Source: Arabidopsis thaliana | Lineage: Eukaryota; Streptophyta; Magnoliopsida; Brassicales; Brassicaceae | Direction of reading: 5' to 3' | Assembly (NCBI RefSeq): GCF_000001735.4 | Contig: NC_003074.8 | Span: forward strand, 5,580,101-5,644,100 | Length of the DNA stretch: 64,000 bases | Position numbers and translations under genes: made by a program | The notes under the pieces: model-generated | What the model was told of the DNA's origin: nothing | Seen by the model: only the letters and a program-made list of their open reading frames with translations | The model's database searches: none | Shown: piece after piece, positions 1-9,692 of the stretch | Numbering within the stretch: the first letter of the stretch is position 1 | Layout of the letters: the number at the start of each line of letters is the position of its first letter

Positions 1-574
1 TTGACTCCTGCCAAGCAGCTAACGGCATTTGGTAGTGATGACGGAACTGTATGGGATGATGGTGCTTACGTTGGGGTTAAGAAGGTGTACGTTGGACAAG
101 CCCAAGATGGAATCTCAGCTGTTAAGTTTGTGTACGACAAAAGCCCTGAGGAGGTCACAGGAGAAGAACATGGAAAGAGTACTCTACTCGGATTCGAAGA
201 GGTATAATACTTTCTTTGCTCTTTTTGTTGAATGTAAAAATTATACATCAGAGAATTCAAATTCTCTTCCGGTTTCCATCATAATGTATTCAATTGTTTT
301 ATTTGGTTTCCAATAACTGCAGTTCGTACTTGACTATCCAAGTGAATACATCACCGCAGTCGATGGCACTTATGATAAAATCTTTGGGAGTGATGGCTCA
401 GTCATAACTATGCTCAGGTTCAAGACTAATAAGCAAACGTCTCCTCCCTTTGGACTTGAAGCTGGCACAGTCTTCGAACTCAAAGAGGAAGGCCACAAGA
501 TCGTTGGTTTCCATGGAAGAGCCGATGTTCTGCTCCACAAAATTGGAGTCCATGTTCGTCCTTTATCCAACTGA
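1..574 (+). CDS. PBP1: Jacalin-related lectin, 3' part (probably PBP1/JAL30)
   Basis: Coding exons are 1-201 (open at the window edge) and 323-574, stop TGA. The visible part is the last jacalin domain, beginning at the interdomain LTPAKQL linker. [16 protein letters not shown] is the typical first strand pair, and the last exon opens at [15 protein letters not shown]. The intron follows the codons for GFEE in phase 0, as in every jacalin domain of this window. The canonical sugar-site Asp (G-x3-D) is His ([11 protein letters not shown]). The exon is nearly identical to the matching exon of the next gene, so the duplication or a gene conversion is recent. Assignment to PBP1 (PYK10-binding protein 1, an activator of the ER-body beta-glucosidase PYK10) rests on position before JAL31 and on memory. 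A poly(A) signal AATAAA lies near 750. Confidence 0.88.
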
Positions 575-1475
575 TGATGGAGCTCTTTATCCTTGATTCC
601 ATGCATCTAATAAGTTATCAAATCTATCTTCTAAATTTCTCATATGAGGTCTCTTCATGCCTCTGGTGAATGGTGATCTTTGATAAGTGTTTTACGCGTT
701 GTCTCTTGCGATGTTGTTTTTTCTTTGTTCTTCTTGTGCTCTATTTTAATAAAGGAAGTTTGTTCCAATCTGATCTTTAGTTTCCCTATATGTTCTATAA
801 TACTTACTTTTGCCATTATTTGGTTCTGATACTAATTTTACTTGCTATAATTCAAACTAAAATCTCAACGTATGAATTGTACAATTTAAAATGCAAATGT
901 TAACTTTTTTGGATCAAATATATAGTTGTTCGTATTTTCTCAGTAAAAAAATCCTGCACAAAGTTTTTATCTAGAATGTGTGACCATATTGAAGTTTTTG
1001 GCCTTCTCCAAACATAAAAAGTTATTAGTTAAAAGTATATGAGTTGGCCAAAAAATACGAACCGGTTCTTGTTTCTAGATTGAGCGTTACAGAAAATTGT
1101 ATTATATATATACTCTTGGTTCTAATTTCTCTTAGGTGATTTCAATTATACTTTTACTGTTTGAAATAATGTACAATGCTGTGGAAACATGTTCTTACAA
1201 GACTTATCAAATCGTCAACCAATTAGAGTCCTAAAAAGGGGGTCACTAATTGTAGAATTCTGACTTATATAAATTGCAACTTGCACCCTTTACAAGTAAT
1301 AACGTATATAATAAAATTGACGACTCTGTGAATTTTAAAAGAACTAATTAGCTTGCTGCCATCGTTTCATTGGCCAACACCAATATAAAGACGATTAGTT
1401 GAGAAGCTGTGGAAGTAAAAAAGGAGTATATGAATATTTGAACATGTATTTCTTCCGGTAATGTTTTAAATATGC
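575..1475. other. 3' UTR and intergenic spacer
   Basis: This holds the 3' UTR of the first lectin gene, with AATAAA near 750 followed by a T/G-rich stretch, and then AT-rich spacer. No coding signal was found. The related spacer after the next gene (about 2900-3330) matches it in several stretches, so duplication units include 3' flanking DNA. Confidence 0.6.
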
Positions 1476-1490
1476 CTCGTGGATCACGAA
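1476..1490. promoter_or_regulatory. Palindromic element upstream of JAL31
   Basis: CTCGTGGATCACGAA is an inverted repeat of CTCGTG and CACGAa around GAT, about 240 bp before the JAL31 start codon. The same element lies upstream of the pseudogene copy, JAL33 and, with another spacer, JAL35. Function is inferred from recurrence only. Confidence 0.5.
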
Positions 1491-1729
1491 ATAATAGATT
1501 ATTATTTCTGCTAGTACGATCAATGATCCTATATGCGGATATATGGTTATATGCAAGAAGTCAATATAAACACCTATGATTCACTTAAATCGATCACAAT
1601 CTACTCACTTTTGAAGGTCATCTCTCTTTTCCTCTCTATTAGTACAAAATTGGTTAATAATTGAAAATTCACAATTTGTTTTTTTTTCCAATTATAGTAA
1701 CTATAGTAAGATTGATCAGCAAGCAAAAT

Positions 1730-2859
1730 ATGGCTCAAAAGGTTGAAGCAAAAGGAGGGAAAGGAGGCAACCAATGGGACGATGGATCCGATCATGACGC
1801 CGTGACCAAGATTCAGGTTGCAGTAGGCGGAATGGGAATTCAATACATTCAGTTCGATTACGTCAAGAACGGACAAACCGAACAAACTCCTCTTCGTGGT
1901 ATCAAAGGCAGTACCATTCCAACTGATCCGGTTCCTATACATTTTCCTTGCTTATTTGACTTCTTCTAATTTTTATAGAAAATCTATTGTTTTACGTTGA
2001 AGTATTGACATATTGAACTTGATCTCTACAGTTTGTGATTAACCATCCTGAGGAGCATCTAGTTTCTATTGAAATTTGGTATAAACCTGATGGTCTTATT
2101 CAAGGGCTTAGGTTCATATCCAACAAAAAGACTTCTCGTTTCATTGGATACGATCGTGGTACTAGATCATTTCTCCAAGTTCAAGACAAGAAGATCATTG
2201 GCTTTCATGGGTCTGCCGGAGACAATCTTAATTCTCTTGGAGCTTACTTTGCTCCGTTGACTATCCCATTGACTCCTGCCAAGCCGCTACCGGCACTTGG
2301 TAGTGATGATGGAACAGCATGGGATGATGGTGCTTACGTTGGGGTTAAGAAGGTGTACGTAGGACAAGCCCAAGATGGTATATCGGCTGTTAAGTTTGTA
2401 TACGACAAAAGCCCTGAGGAGGTCACAGGAGAAGAACATGGAAAGAGTACTCTACTCGGATTCGAAGAGGTATAATGTTTTCTTTCTCTTTTTTTTTTTG
2501 TTGTTGATGAATGTTATATACATATAGCTATATATATGCTTTGATCAGAGAATTCAAATTTTCTTTCGATTTCCATGATGACGTATTCAAGGTTCCAATA
2601 ACTGCAGTTCGTACTTGACTATCCAAGTGAATACATCATCGCAGTCGAAGGCACCTACGATAAAATCTTTGGGAGTGATGGCTCAGTCATAACTATGCTT
2701 AGGTTCAAGACTAATAAGCAAACGTCCCCTCCCTTTGGACTTGAAGCTGGCACTGCCTTCGAACTCAAAGAGGAAGGCCACAAAATCGTTGGCTTCCATG
2801 GAAGAGCCGATGCTTTGCTCCACAAAATTGGAGTTCATGTCCGTCCCGTTTCCAACTGA
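1730..2859 (+). CDS. JAL31: Two-domain jacalin-related lectin JAL31
   Basis: Exons 1730-1930, 2032-2469 and 2608-2859 join in phase 0 to a 296-residue protein. The start is [19 protein letters not shown], used by most members of the array. Domain 1 is about residues 1-143, followed by the linker [15 protein letters not shown] and domain 2 to the end. No signal peptide is seen, which fits the cytosolic location reported for PBP1-type lectins. In both domains the usual sugar-binding Asp is replaced: Asn in domain 1 ([11 protein letters not shown]) and His in domain 2 ([11 protein letters not shown]). A 5'-UTR intron runs from about 1617 to 1697 (AAG/GTCATC to TATAG). TATA-like AATATAAA lies near 1563. 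The family is known to bind the PYK10 complex. The choice of JAL31 over PBP1 rests on length (296, versus 298 recalled for PBP1) and order. Confidence 0.93.
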
Positions 2860-3373
2860 CCATGAAGATCTTTATCTTTGATTCCATGGAGATCTTTATC
2901 TTTATCTTATAAATTGGTCATTTGAGGTCTCTTCATGCCTCTGGTGACCTCTGATAAGTGTTTTAACTTTTAAGTGTTGTATCTTGTGTTGCCGGTTTTT
3001 CTTTGATGTGGTTGTGTTCCATTTTAATTAAGGAAGTTTGTTTCATCTCTTCTAATTTTTATATCCCCAAATGTTCCGATATATATTTCCCATTTGCGTC
3101 TGATACTAATTCTCTTACTATAATTAAACAAAAATCTCAATGTACGAATTGTACAATTTAAAACAAAAGTAAATTTTTTTGGATCCAAAATATAGGTGTT
3201 TTCTTTTCTCCAAAACAAAAATACCTGCGTAATTTTTTTTATCTAGATTGTGGCCAAAATATAGAAGTTTTCGGCTAAAAAATATTATTAGTTGCAAATA
3301 ATATGAGTTGGCCAAAAATAAAGAAAATAATAAAAGTATGTAGCCTTCTTGGGTAAAATAATTTAATACTCAA
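2860..3373. other. 3' UTR and spacer after JAL31
   Basis: 3' UTR followed by AT-rich spacer, with blocks similar to 600-1050 after the previous lectin gene (for example the stretch around TACGAATTGTACAATTTAAA). No gene seen. Confidence 0.55.
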
Positions 3374-3385
3374 CGTGGATCACGA
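3374..3385. promoter_or_regulatory. Palindromic element upstream of the broken jacalin copy
   Basis: CGTGGATCACGA, the core of the element also found before JAL31 and JAL33, lies about 400 bp before the ATG of the pseudogene. It shows that the duplicated unit included the promoter. Confidence 0.42.
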
Positions 3386-3786
3386 ATTATGGATTACTAT
3401 TATTTAGAATTGTGTTAATTAATTAAATAATGAGGCCTATATGTGGATCTATTCTTGAATATTAATTAGATTCTTTTTTGGTAAAATATCTTTGCTAATT
3501 CCAAGAGGTCAATAAATTAACGTACAGCCCACTCGGATGGATCACCACTTATCCTCATCCTTTATATCTCTTATGATACTATATTATAGTAAAATTTGGT
3601 TAATAGTTGCAATTAACAATTTGTTTTTTGCAGTTTTAGTAACTCCTAAGAAAAAATGTTTCGTAGTCTAGTGGTTGTTTTATAGATTAGAGTCTTATTG
3701 GTGAACGGTTTAAACTTTAGATATTTTTTTTCACTTCACTTCTTACCCCAAAAAAAACTCCAAAGATTGGTAAAAATCAAACAATG

Positions 3787-4350
3787 ATGGCTCAAAAGGT
3801 GAACTTGGTAGTGATAAAAGAACTGCATGGGACGATGGTGGCATGGTGCTTACAACAGTGTTAAGGTGTATATATGTCAAGGCCACGATTGTCGATTGTG
3901 TGTCCACGGTTAGTTTGAGTATGCCAATGCTTCTCAAGTTGTTGCTGGAGATGAACACGGAAAGAGGTACTTATATATCGCTGCGGCCTAAACGGGCCAA
4001 ACGCATTTTGAACCCATTTATTTTATAACTTGGTTGGTCGAGATACGGACTTTTTTTTTAATAAGTGACCCGTTTAATCCCACAACTTCCCTAGGCATTG
4101 TGGTCTTTGACTATTGTGACTATACTAGTTATTTTATACCTTCTTAAAGTCAGACCGGTTTCCATCGGACAAGATTAAGTTGTTTTGCTTGATTTCATTG
4201 TAGTTCGACATTGATTATCCAAGTGAATACATCACCGCTGTCGATGGCACATGCGATTAAATCTTTGGAAGTGACTCTGCGGTCATTATCATATGCTTAG
4301 GTTCAAGACTATTATGCGAACATCTAATCCCTTTGGTCTTGAAGCTGGCA
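3787..4350 (+). pseudogene. Truncated jacalin-related lectin pseudogene
   Basis: The copy opens with ATGGCTCAAAAGGTG (MAQKV), like JAL31-33, but five codons later jumps into sequence matching the start of domain 2 (AACTTGGTAGTGAT...GCATGGGACGATGG). Most of domain 1 and its introns are therefore deleted. The frame is lost within about 15 residues. A donor-like AGAG/GTAC follows the GAACACGGAAAG motif near 3966, and an acceptor TTGTAG opens the last exon at 4204, which matches the [13 protein letters not shown] exon. In that exon TAA replaces the codon after TGCGAT, and small indels follow. Homology stops at 4350 (GAAGCTGGCA), where filler and a LINE fragment begin, so the 3' end is missing. 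It sits between JAL31 and JAL32 in the same orientation. Confidence 0.9.
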
Positions 4351-4362
4351 AGACTATTATGC

Positions 4363-4692
4363 CAAAGGGATTAAATCTGATGATGATGGGAGAATCATAA
4401 TGATCCTTCAGTTCTGACCATAAAACTTTTCGCTCCTCCACGTAGTTTGAAGCATAGACAAAGGAACAGAAAAATTCATCCTGTCGATCTTCTAGCTTCA
4501 CCGAACAAGTCAGCAATTGACCACTCTTATAAATAGGACTAAGTCGCACATTCTTACGCCATAGAACCCAAATACGACCCCGTCTATTGTGCTCATAATT
4601 AGTGAGAAGCGACCAATCCTTGAAAAGCTTACCAACAAGCTGCGAAACCTTACTCTCCTTTACTCTCGTTTCAACCAAGCAACCAAACTTGA
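4363..4692 (-). mobile_element. LINE (non-LTR retrotransposon) endonuclease-domain fragment
   Basis: The minus strand encodes about 105 residues typical of the apurinic-type endonuclease domain of plant LINE elements: FGCLVETRVKE, then a W-S-L-L-x-NYEHNRRGRIWVLW block, a YKSGQLLTCSVKL block and EFFCSFVYASNYVEERKVLW. No reverse transcriptase, poly(A) tail or full target-site duplication is seen, so it is a short fragment rather than a complete insertion. One end abuts the broken jacalin copy through a short filler made of copied jacalin pieces (4351-4373). The ORF is open across this block but has no start context and no other LINE domains. The call rests on recalled family motifs. Confidence 0.72.
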
Positions 4693-5711
4693 AAAAAGAT
4701 TAGTTATTAGAATTATAATTATCGGTAACCTTGAAATCACCATGAAATTAATTTTCTTGTTATATTCTTATCCTCTTCTTCTTTTTCTTAGCAATTTTTT
4801 CTTCATATCCTTTTTTTTATTAGTAGTCTATTGAGAGAAGTTTAATACAACAGTAGAGTAGAATGATATAACATTACTACTTGAAATAGTTGTTTGCGAG
4901 CGAATTCATGTTTTGTGAAGAAAATCGTTTTTCAAGTATTTTATTACCCCTAGCGGATTTTTTATAAGAAAACTAAATTTCCGCAATCTGGATCTTGAAT
5001 AACACGCGTAGACAACACACCACGTCAACGAGTTTCAGGGTCGACGTACACGTCAACTTTAACGTTTTATAGAAGATTTTGAATTAGTATGCTGATCCAT
5101 TTTTATAACCCCAATCTGACTAAAGATCGCGATTCACGAGTCGCGAAACAACGAGATACTTAGGCACAAATCTTTCTTGCCACATTCAGGCACGCAATGA
5201 TGTACGCTAGACTATTTTTTTGCTGTCAACAACTACTGAAAAATGTTTTTGTTTTCTTTTCTTTTCTTGGTTTGATATATTAAATTGCGACAACATTAAC
5301 AATTATCAAATCTTGTAGAATATTGAAATGAAACAATGTAATATCCTGAAACACAATTTCCCCATCTTGAAAACTAAAACTTCATTGGCAAAATAAAATA
5401 AAATGAAACCTCATCTTATTTCCGACAAAATCAGTCATTAGAAGTTTTTCGTGCTTCAAGATTCCAATGACCACAAGTAATATAAATCTATACCAAACCA
5501 AATTTGACTACCATCCGTTTGCAATTAGAATTCAATTTTCCTTTCATGTTACTATTTCAAACAGAAACATGCCAAAAATGGAACTTACCTCATTATGTCC
5601 GATAACTAACCGTTATGCTACTCCTTAAGAAACGTGTGCTACTATCATATCATTAATACACAAATTCAACTCATTTGCTTCATATTCACAACAATTTAAT
5701 AGTTTCACGTA
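4693..5711. other. AT-rich spacer before JAL32
   Basis: No coding signal. It holds scattered half-sites such as TTCACGAGTCGCG near 5134. From about 5660 the sequence becomes similar to the JAL33 promoter (8177 onward), sharing CATTTGCTTCATATTCACAAC. Confidence 0.5.
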
Positions 5712-5732
5712 TCGTGGATATATCGCGAGATT
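5712..5732. promoter_or_regulatory. Degenerate palindromic element upstream of JAL32
   Basis: TCGTGGATATATCGCGAGAT aligns with the JAL33 element TCGTGGATCACGAGAT but has extra bases in the spacer and CGCGAG for CACGAG. It lies about 260 bp before the ATG, the same position as in JAL33. Confidence 0.35.
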
Positions 5733-5986
5733 ATACAATATCTTCTATTAATTAATTGCTGGCATGATTGTAAAAAAAAAAAAAAAACTGCTGGCATGTA
5801 TTCAAAAAAATCAATATATACCCCCATGCAGTTCTTCGTAGATGGATCACTCGACTCTTTCTATCTATCTCTTATCAGGTCAAATCTTATTCTCTCATAT
5901 CTGATAGTATTTTTGTAAATATTGGTTATTAAAAAATTGTGTTCGTAATTACAGGTAATTCGAAAGACATCAAAAGCAAGCAAAAG

Positions 5987-7441
5987 ATGGCTCAAAAGGT
6001 GGAAGCACAAGGAGGTATTGGAGGAGATGTATGGGATGATGGTGCTCACGACGGCGTTAGAAAGGTGCATGTAGGGCAAGGCCTTGATGGTGTTTCGTTT
6101 ATCAATGTCGTGTACGAGAATGGTTCACAGGAAGTTGTAGGAGGTGAACATGGAAAGAAGTCACTAATTGGAATCGAAACGGTACGTAAAAATGTTTTGC
6201 TTCGAATCCACTAATCTTGTCTTTATTTTGCTTAAGTTTATATTATATGTTCTTAAAACTACTAAACTCTCAATACTAGGGATATAACGTTATGATAGGA
6301 TAATAGCTCGCGGACCATCCAATTAGCCATGTTTAGAATTTAGGTCGTATCAGTTCTAATGATTAATTATAGTTCTAAAGCCAAACCTAAATATTAAAAA
6401 TAAGAACCAATAATTACCAGACCAATTGACGCCTTATACGTATAATTATGGTTCTAACAAGCCAAACCTAAACCTTAAACTATTACTCAATATATCTTTC
6501 TATTTTTGCAGTTTGAGGTTGATGCAGACGACTACATCGTAGCAGTGCAGGTGACCTATGACAAAATATTTGGCTATGACTCCGACATCATCACATCCAT
6601 AACCTTCTCTACATTCAAGGGAAAAACCTCGCCACCCTACGGATTAGATACCGAAAATAAGTTTGTACTCAAGGAAAAGAACGGTGGCAAACTTGTTGGG
6701 TTCCATGGACGCGCTGGCGAAATTCTATATGCTCTTGGAGCGTATTTTACTACAACCACAACTCCTTTGACTCCTGCCAAGAAACTACCGGCTGTTGGTG
6801 GTGACGAAGGAACTGCCTGGGATGATGGTGCTTTCGATGGTGTTAAGAAAGTGTATATAGGGCAAGCCCAAGATGGTATATCGGCCGTGAAGTTTGTGTA
6901 CGATAAGGGCGCCGAGGATATTGTAGGAGATGAACATGGAAATGATACTCTACTCGGATTTGAAGAGGTATAATACTTCTTGCTTTCTTCTCTTGTGGTT
7001 GAATGTGAAATGTTTTTACAAAATGATATGAATATCTTACACAAAAATATGCTTGGGTAAGGGAATCCACATAAACTTTCGTGGATAAAATCATGCATAT
7101 TTTATATTAGCTAGTGTTGAATATCTCCATTTTTGATATAAAATATTTTAACTAACTCAATTGTTTTATTTGGTTTCCATCAATTGCAGTTCCAACTTGA
7201 CTATCCAAGTGAATATATTACTGCAGTTGAAGGCACATATGACAAAATATTTGGTTTTGAGACTGAAGTCATAAATATGCTTAGGTTCAAAACTAATAAG
7301 AAAACGTCTCCTCCCTTTGGAATTGAAGCTGGCACAGCCTTCGAACTCAAAGAAGAAGGTTGCAAGATCGTCGGGTTTCATGGAAAAGTAAGTGCGGTGC
7401 TTCATCAGTTTGGAGTCCATATCCTTCCTGTCACCAACTGA
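5987..7441 (+). CDS. JAL32: Two-domain jacalin-related lectin JAL32
   Basis: Exons 5987-6181, 6512-6967 and 7190-7441 give 300 residues in phase 0. A 5'-UTR intron lies at 5879-5954 (TCAG/GTCAAA to TTACAG). Domain 1 ([19 protein letters not shown]) ends near residue 145. The linker [17 protein letters not shown] joins domain 2. Both domains lack the canonical sugar-site Asp: Tyr in [11 protein letters not shown] and His in [11 protein letters not shown]. There is no signal peptide. It has the same length and exon structure as the next gene (JAL33), so the two are a recent pair, with matching promoters. Expected role: a cytosolic lectin acting with the PYK10 beta-glucosidase complex, by family knowledge only. 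Confidence 0.92.
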
Positions 7442-8224
7442 TCATCACATATATATATATATATATATGTCTCTTCTATACCACCAAGTTTGTCACGTGT
7501 GATATCTTCATTAAGTTTTAAGTTTTCTAATTTTTCTTGTTCTGTTTATCTATGTTTTAAGTGTCTTTAAGTATGGTGTTTTGTGAAGTTGTTATGCCTG
7601 TAATATTATATGTGATTGGCTTTAATAAAAGTGGGTGATTATTATACATATCAGTTGCACATTAGGAGAAAAGCTTATATTCATACTCAGTATCTCGGCA
7701 TCTAGTGTATGATGGAAACAATTATCTTTAAGACTTTAGCATTATTTAAAGTGAGAAACAAGAAAACTTCGCCATAATTGGAGAATTGGTCATTTTGATC
7801 AAAATCCAACACCAGACTACGCGCAGTCCGTTTCGAAGGAGGTACACTCCACTTAGTATCTAGATTTAATTTATTATACAGTATGTTTAATTTTTTTTTT
7901 TTTTCAAACACATATTTTTCTTCTTAAGAATATATATGGAAATATAATATGTTAATTATGTAATGATCAAATAATATTAAAACACACATATATATATATA
8001 TATAAACCATATGAGCAATTGGATAACGGGTAAAATCTAACCAGGTTTCAAAAATTGTAACTATTGTTGATTTTTTTTTTTTTTTGATCAACAACTATTG
8101 TTGAGAAAAACATGTATTATGTGAGCAAAGGAAAAAAAGGGAAAAAAAACTACAGATCAGTAATATCAACTACTCCAATTCAACTTATTTGCTTCATATT
8201 CACAACATTCTAATATTTTAATGA
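7442..8224. other. 3' UTR and spacer between JAL32 and JAL33
   Basis: Contains the JAL32 3' UTR, an (AT)n tract, AATAAA near 7623, long T and A runs near 7890 and 8072, and AT-rich spacer. No gene seen. Confidence 0.55.
7449..7469. repeat. (AT)n microsatellite in the JAL32 3' UTR
   Basis: An uninterrupted AT dinucleotide run just after the JAL32 stop codon. A second, shorter AT run lies near 7988-8004. Confidence 0.9.
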
Positions 8225-8239
8225 CTCGTGGATCACGAG
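8225..8239. promoter_or_regulatory. Perfect palindromic element upstream of JAL33
   Basis: CTCGTG-GAT-CACGAG has perfect 6-bp arms and lies about 255 bp before the JAL33 start codon. Half sites resemble E-box-like bHLH targets. The ER-body regulator NAI1 is a bHLH protein, but binding here is inference. Confidence 0.55.
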
Positions 8240-8492
8240 ATTATATTAACATTTCTATAGATTAATTAGTGGCCTACATTCAATGATATCAATAATTACA
8301 CATTTTATCCAGAAATAAAAATAATCAATAAATACGCATGAAGGTCATTGTAATGCATATCAATAACTCGTTCCCTCTCTCCTCAGGTAAATTCTCAGTC
8401 TCTCGTCTGATAATAGTTTTGTAGAGTTTGGTTAATAAAACTAATCGTGTACGCTACTAATACGTACAGGTAACTAATTAATATTCAAAAAG

Positions 8493-9692
8493 ATGGCTCA
8501 AAAAGTGGAAGCAGGGGGTGGCGCCGGAGGAGCTTCATGGGATGATGGTGTCCACGATGGCGTTAGAAAGGTGCATGTAGGGCAAGGCCAAGATGGTGTG
8601 TCATCTATCAACGTCGTGTATGCGAAGGACTCTCAGGATGTTGAAGGAGGTGAACACGGAAAGAAAACGTTACTTGGATTTGAAACGGTATGTAGTGGTG
8701 TTTGCTACCACTCTCTTTGAGTTTAACTTATTAGCCTTGTTCGGATCAGTTTTAAAGCTTTGTAAAATGAGAACCAATTAAGACTAGACCAATTCACACC
8801 TAATACGGTCTAGATTGAGTTAATCTATACAACATCTCTACTCACGAGAGGTATCTTTTCGATCATTGCAGTTTGAGGTTGATGCAGACGACTACATAGT
8901 AGCAGTGCAAGTGACCTACGACAACGTGTTTGGCCAAGACTCTGACATCATCACATCTATTACCTTCAATACATTCAAGGGAAAAACATCTCCACCCTAT
9001 GGATTGGAAACGCAAAAGAAGTTTGTACTCAAGGACAAAAACGGTGGTAAACTTGTTGGCTTCCATGGACGCGCTGGTGAAGCTTTATATGCTCTTGGAG
9101 CATATTTTGCTACAACCACAACTCCTGTGACTCCTGCCAAAAAACTATCTGCAATTGGTGGTGATGAAGGAACTGCATGGGACGACGGTGCGTACGATGG
9201 TGTCAAGAAGGTGTACGTAGGACAAGGCCAAGATGGGATATCAGCCGTTAAGTTTGAGTACAACAAAGGCGCGGAGAATATCGTAGGAGGTGAACATGGA
9301 AAGCCTACTTTACTCGGATTCGAGGAGGTATTTTTTGTTTTTGCTATCAAAATTCAAAATATGTTGTATCTTTTCATTTTCTTAAAACTAATTGACAGTA
9401 AGCAGATTGATCTATATGATTTAAAATCCTTTAATTGCAGTTTGAGATTGACTATCCAAGTGAATACATCACCGCAGTTGAAGGCACCTATGATAAAATC
9501 TTTGGGAGTGATGGCCTAATCATAACTATGCTTAGGTTCAAGACTAATAAACAAACGTCTGCTCCCTTTGGACTTGAAGCTGGCACAGCCTTCGAACTTA
9601 AAGAGGAAGGGCACAAGATCGTTGGCTTCCATGGAAAAGCCAGTGAGTTGCTTCATCAGTTTGGAGTCCATGTCATGCCACTCACCAACTGA
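8493..9692 (+). CDS. JAL33: Two-domain jacalin-related lectin JAL33
   Basis: Exons 8493-8687, 8872-9327 and 9441-9692 give 300 residues. The 5'-UTR intron is 8387-8469 (TCAG/GTAAAT to TACAG). Domain 1 is about residues 1-145 and domain 2 about 155-300, joined by [17 protein letters not shown]. Canonical sugar-site Asp is replaced by Tyr ([11 protein letters not shown]) and His ([11 protein letters not shown]). From memory, the solution structure of this protein (At3g16450) has been determined and shows tandem beta-prism domains. Intron positions after GFET and GFEE match JAL32 exactly. Poly(A) signals AATAAA lie near 9857. No targeting signal is visible. Confidence 0.93.
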
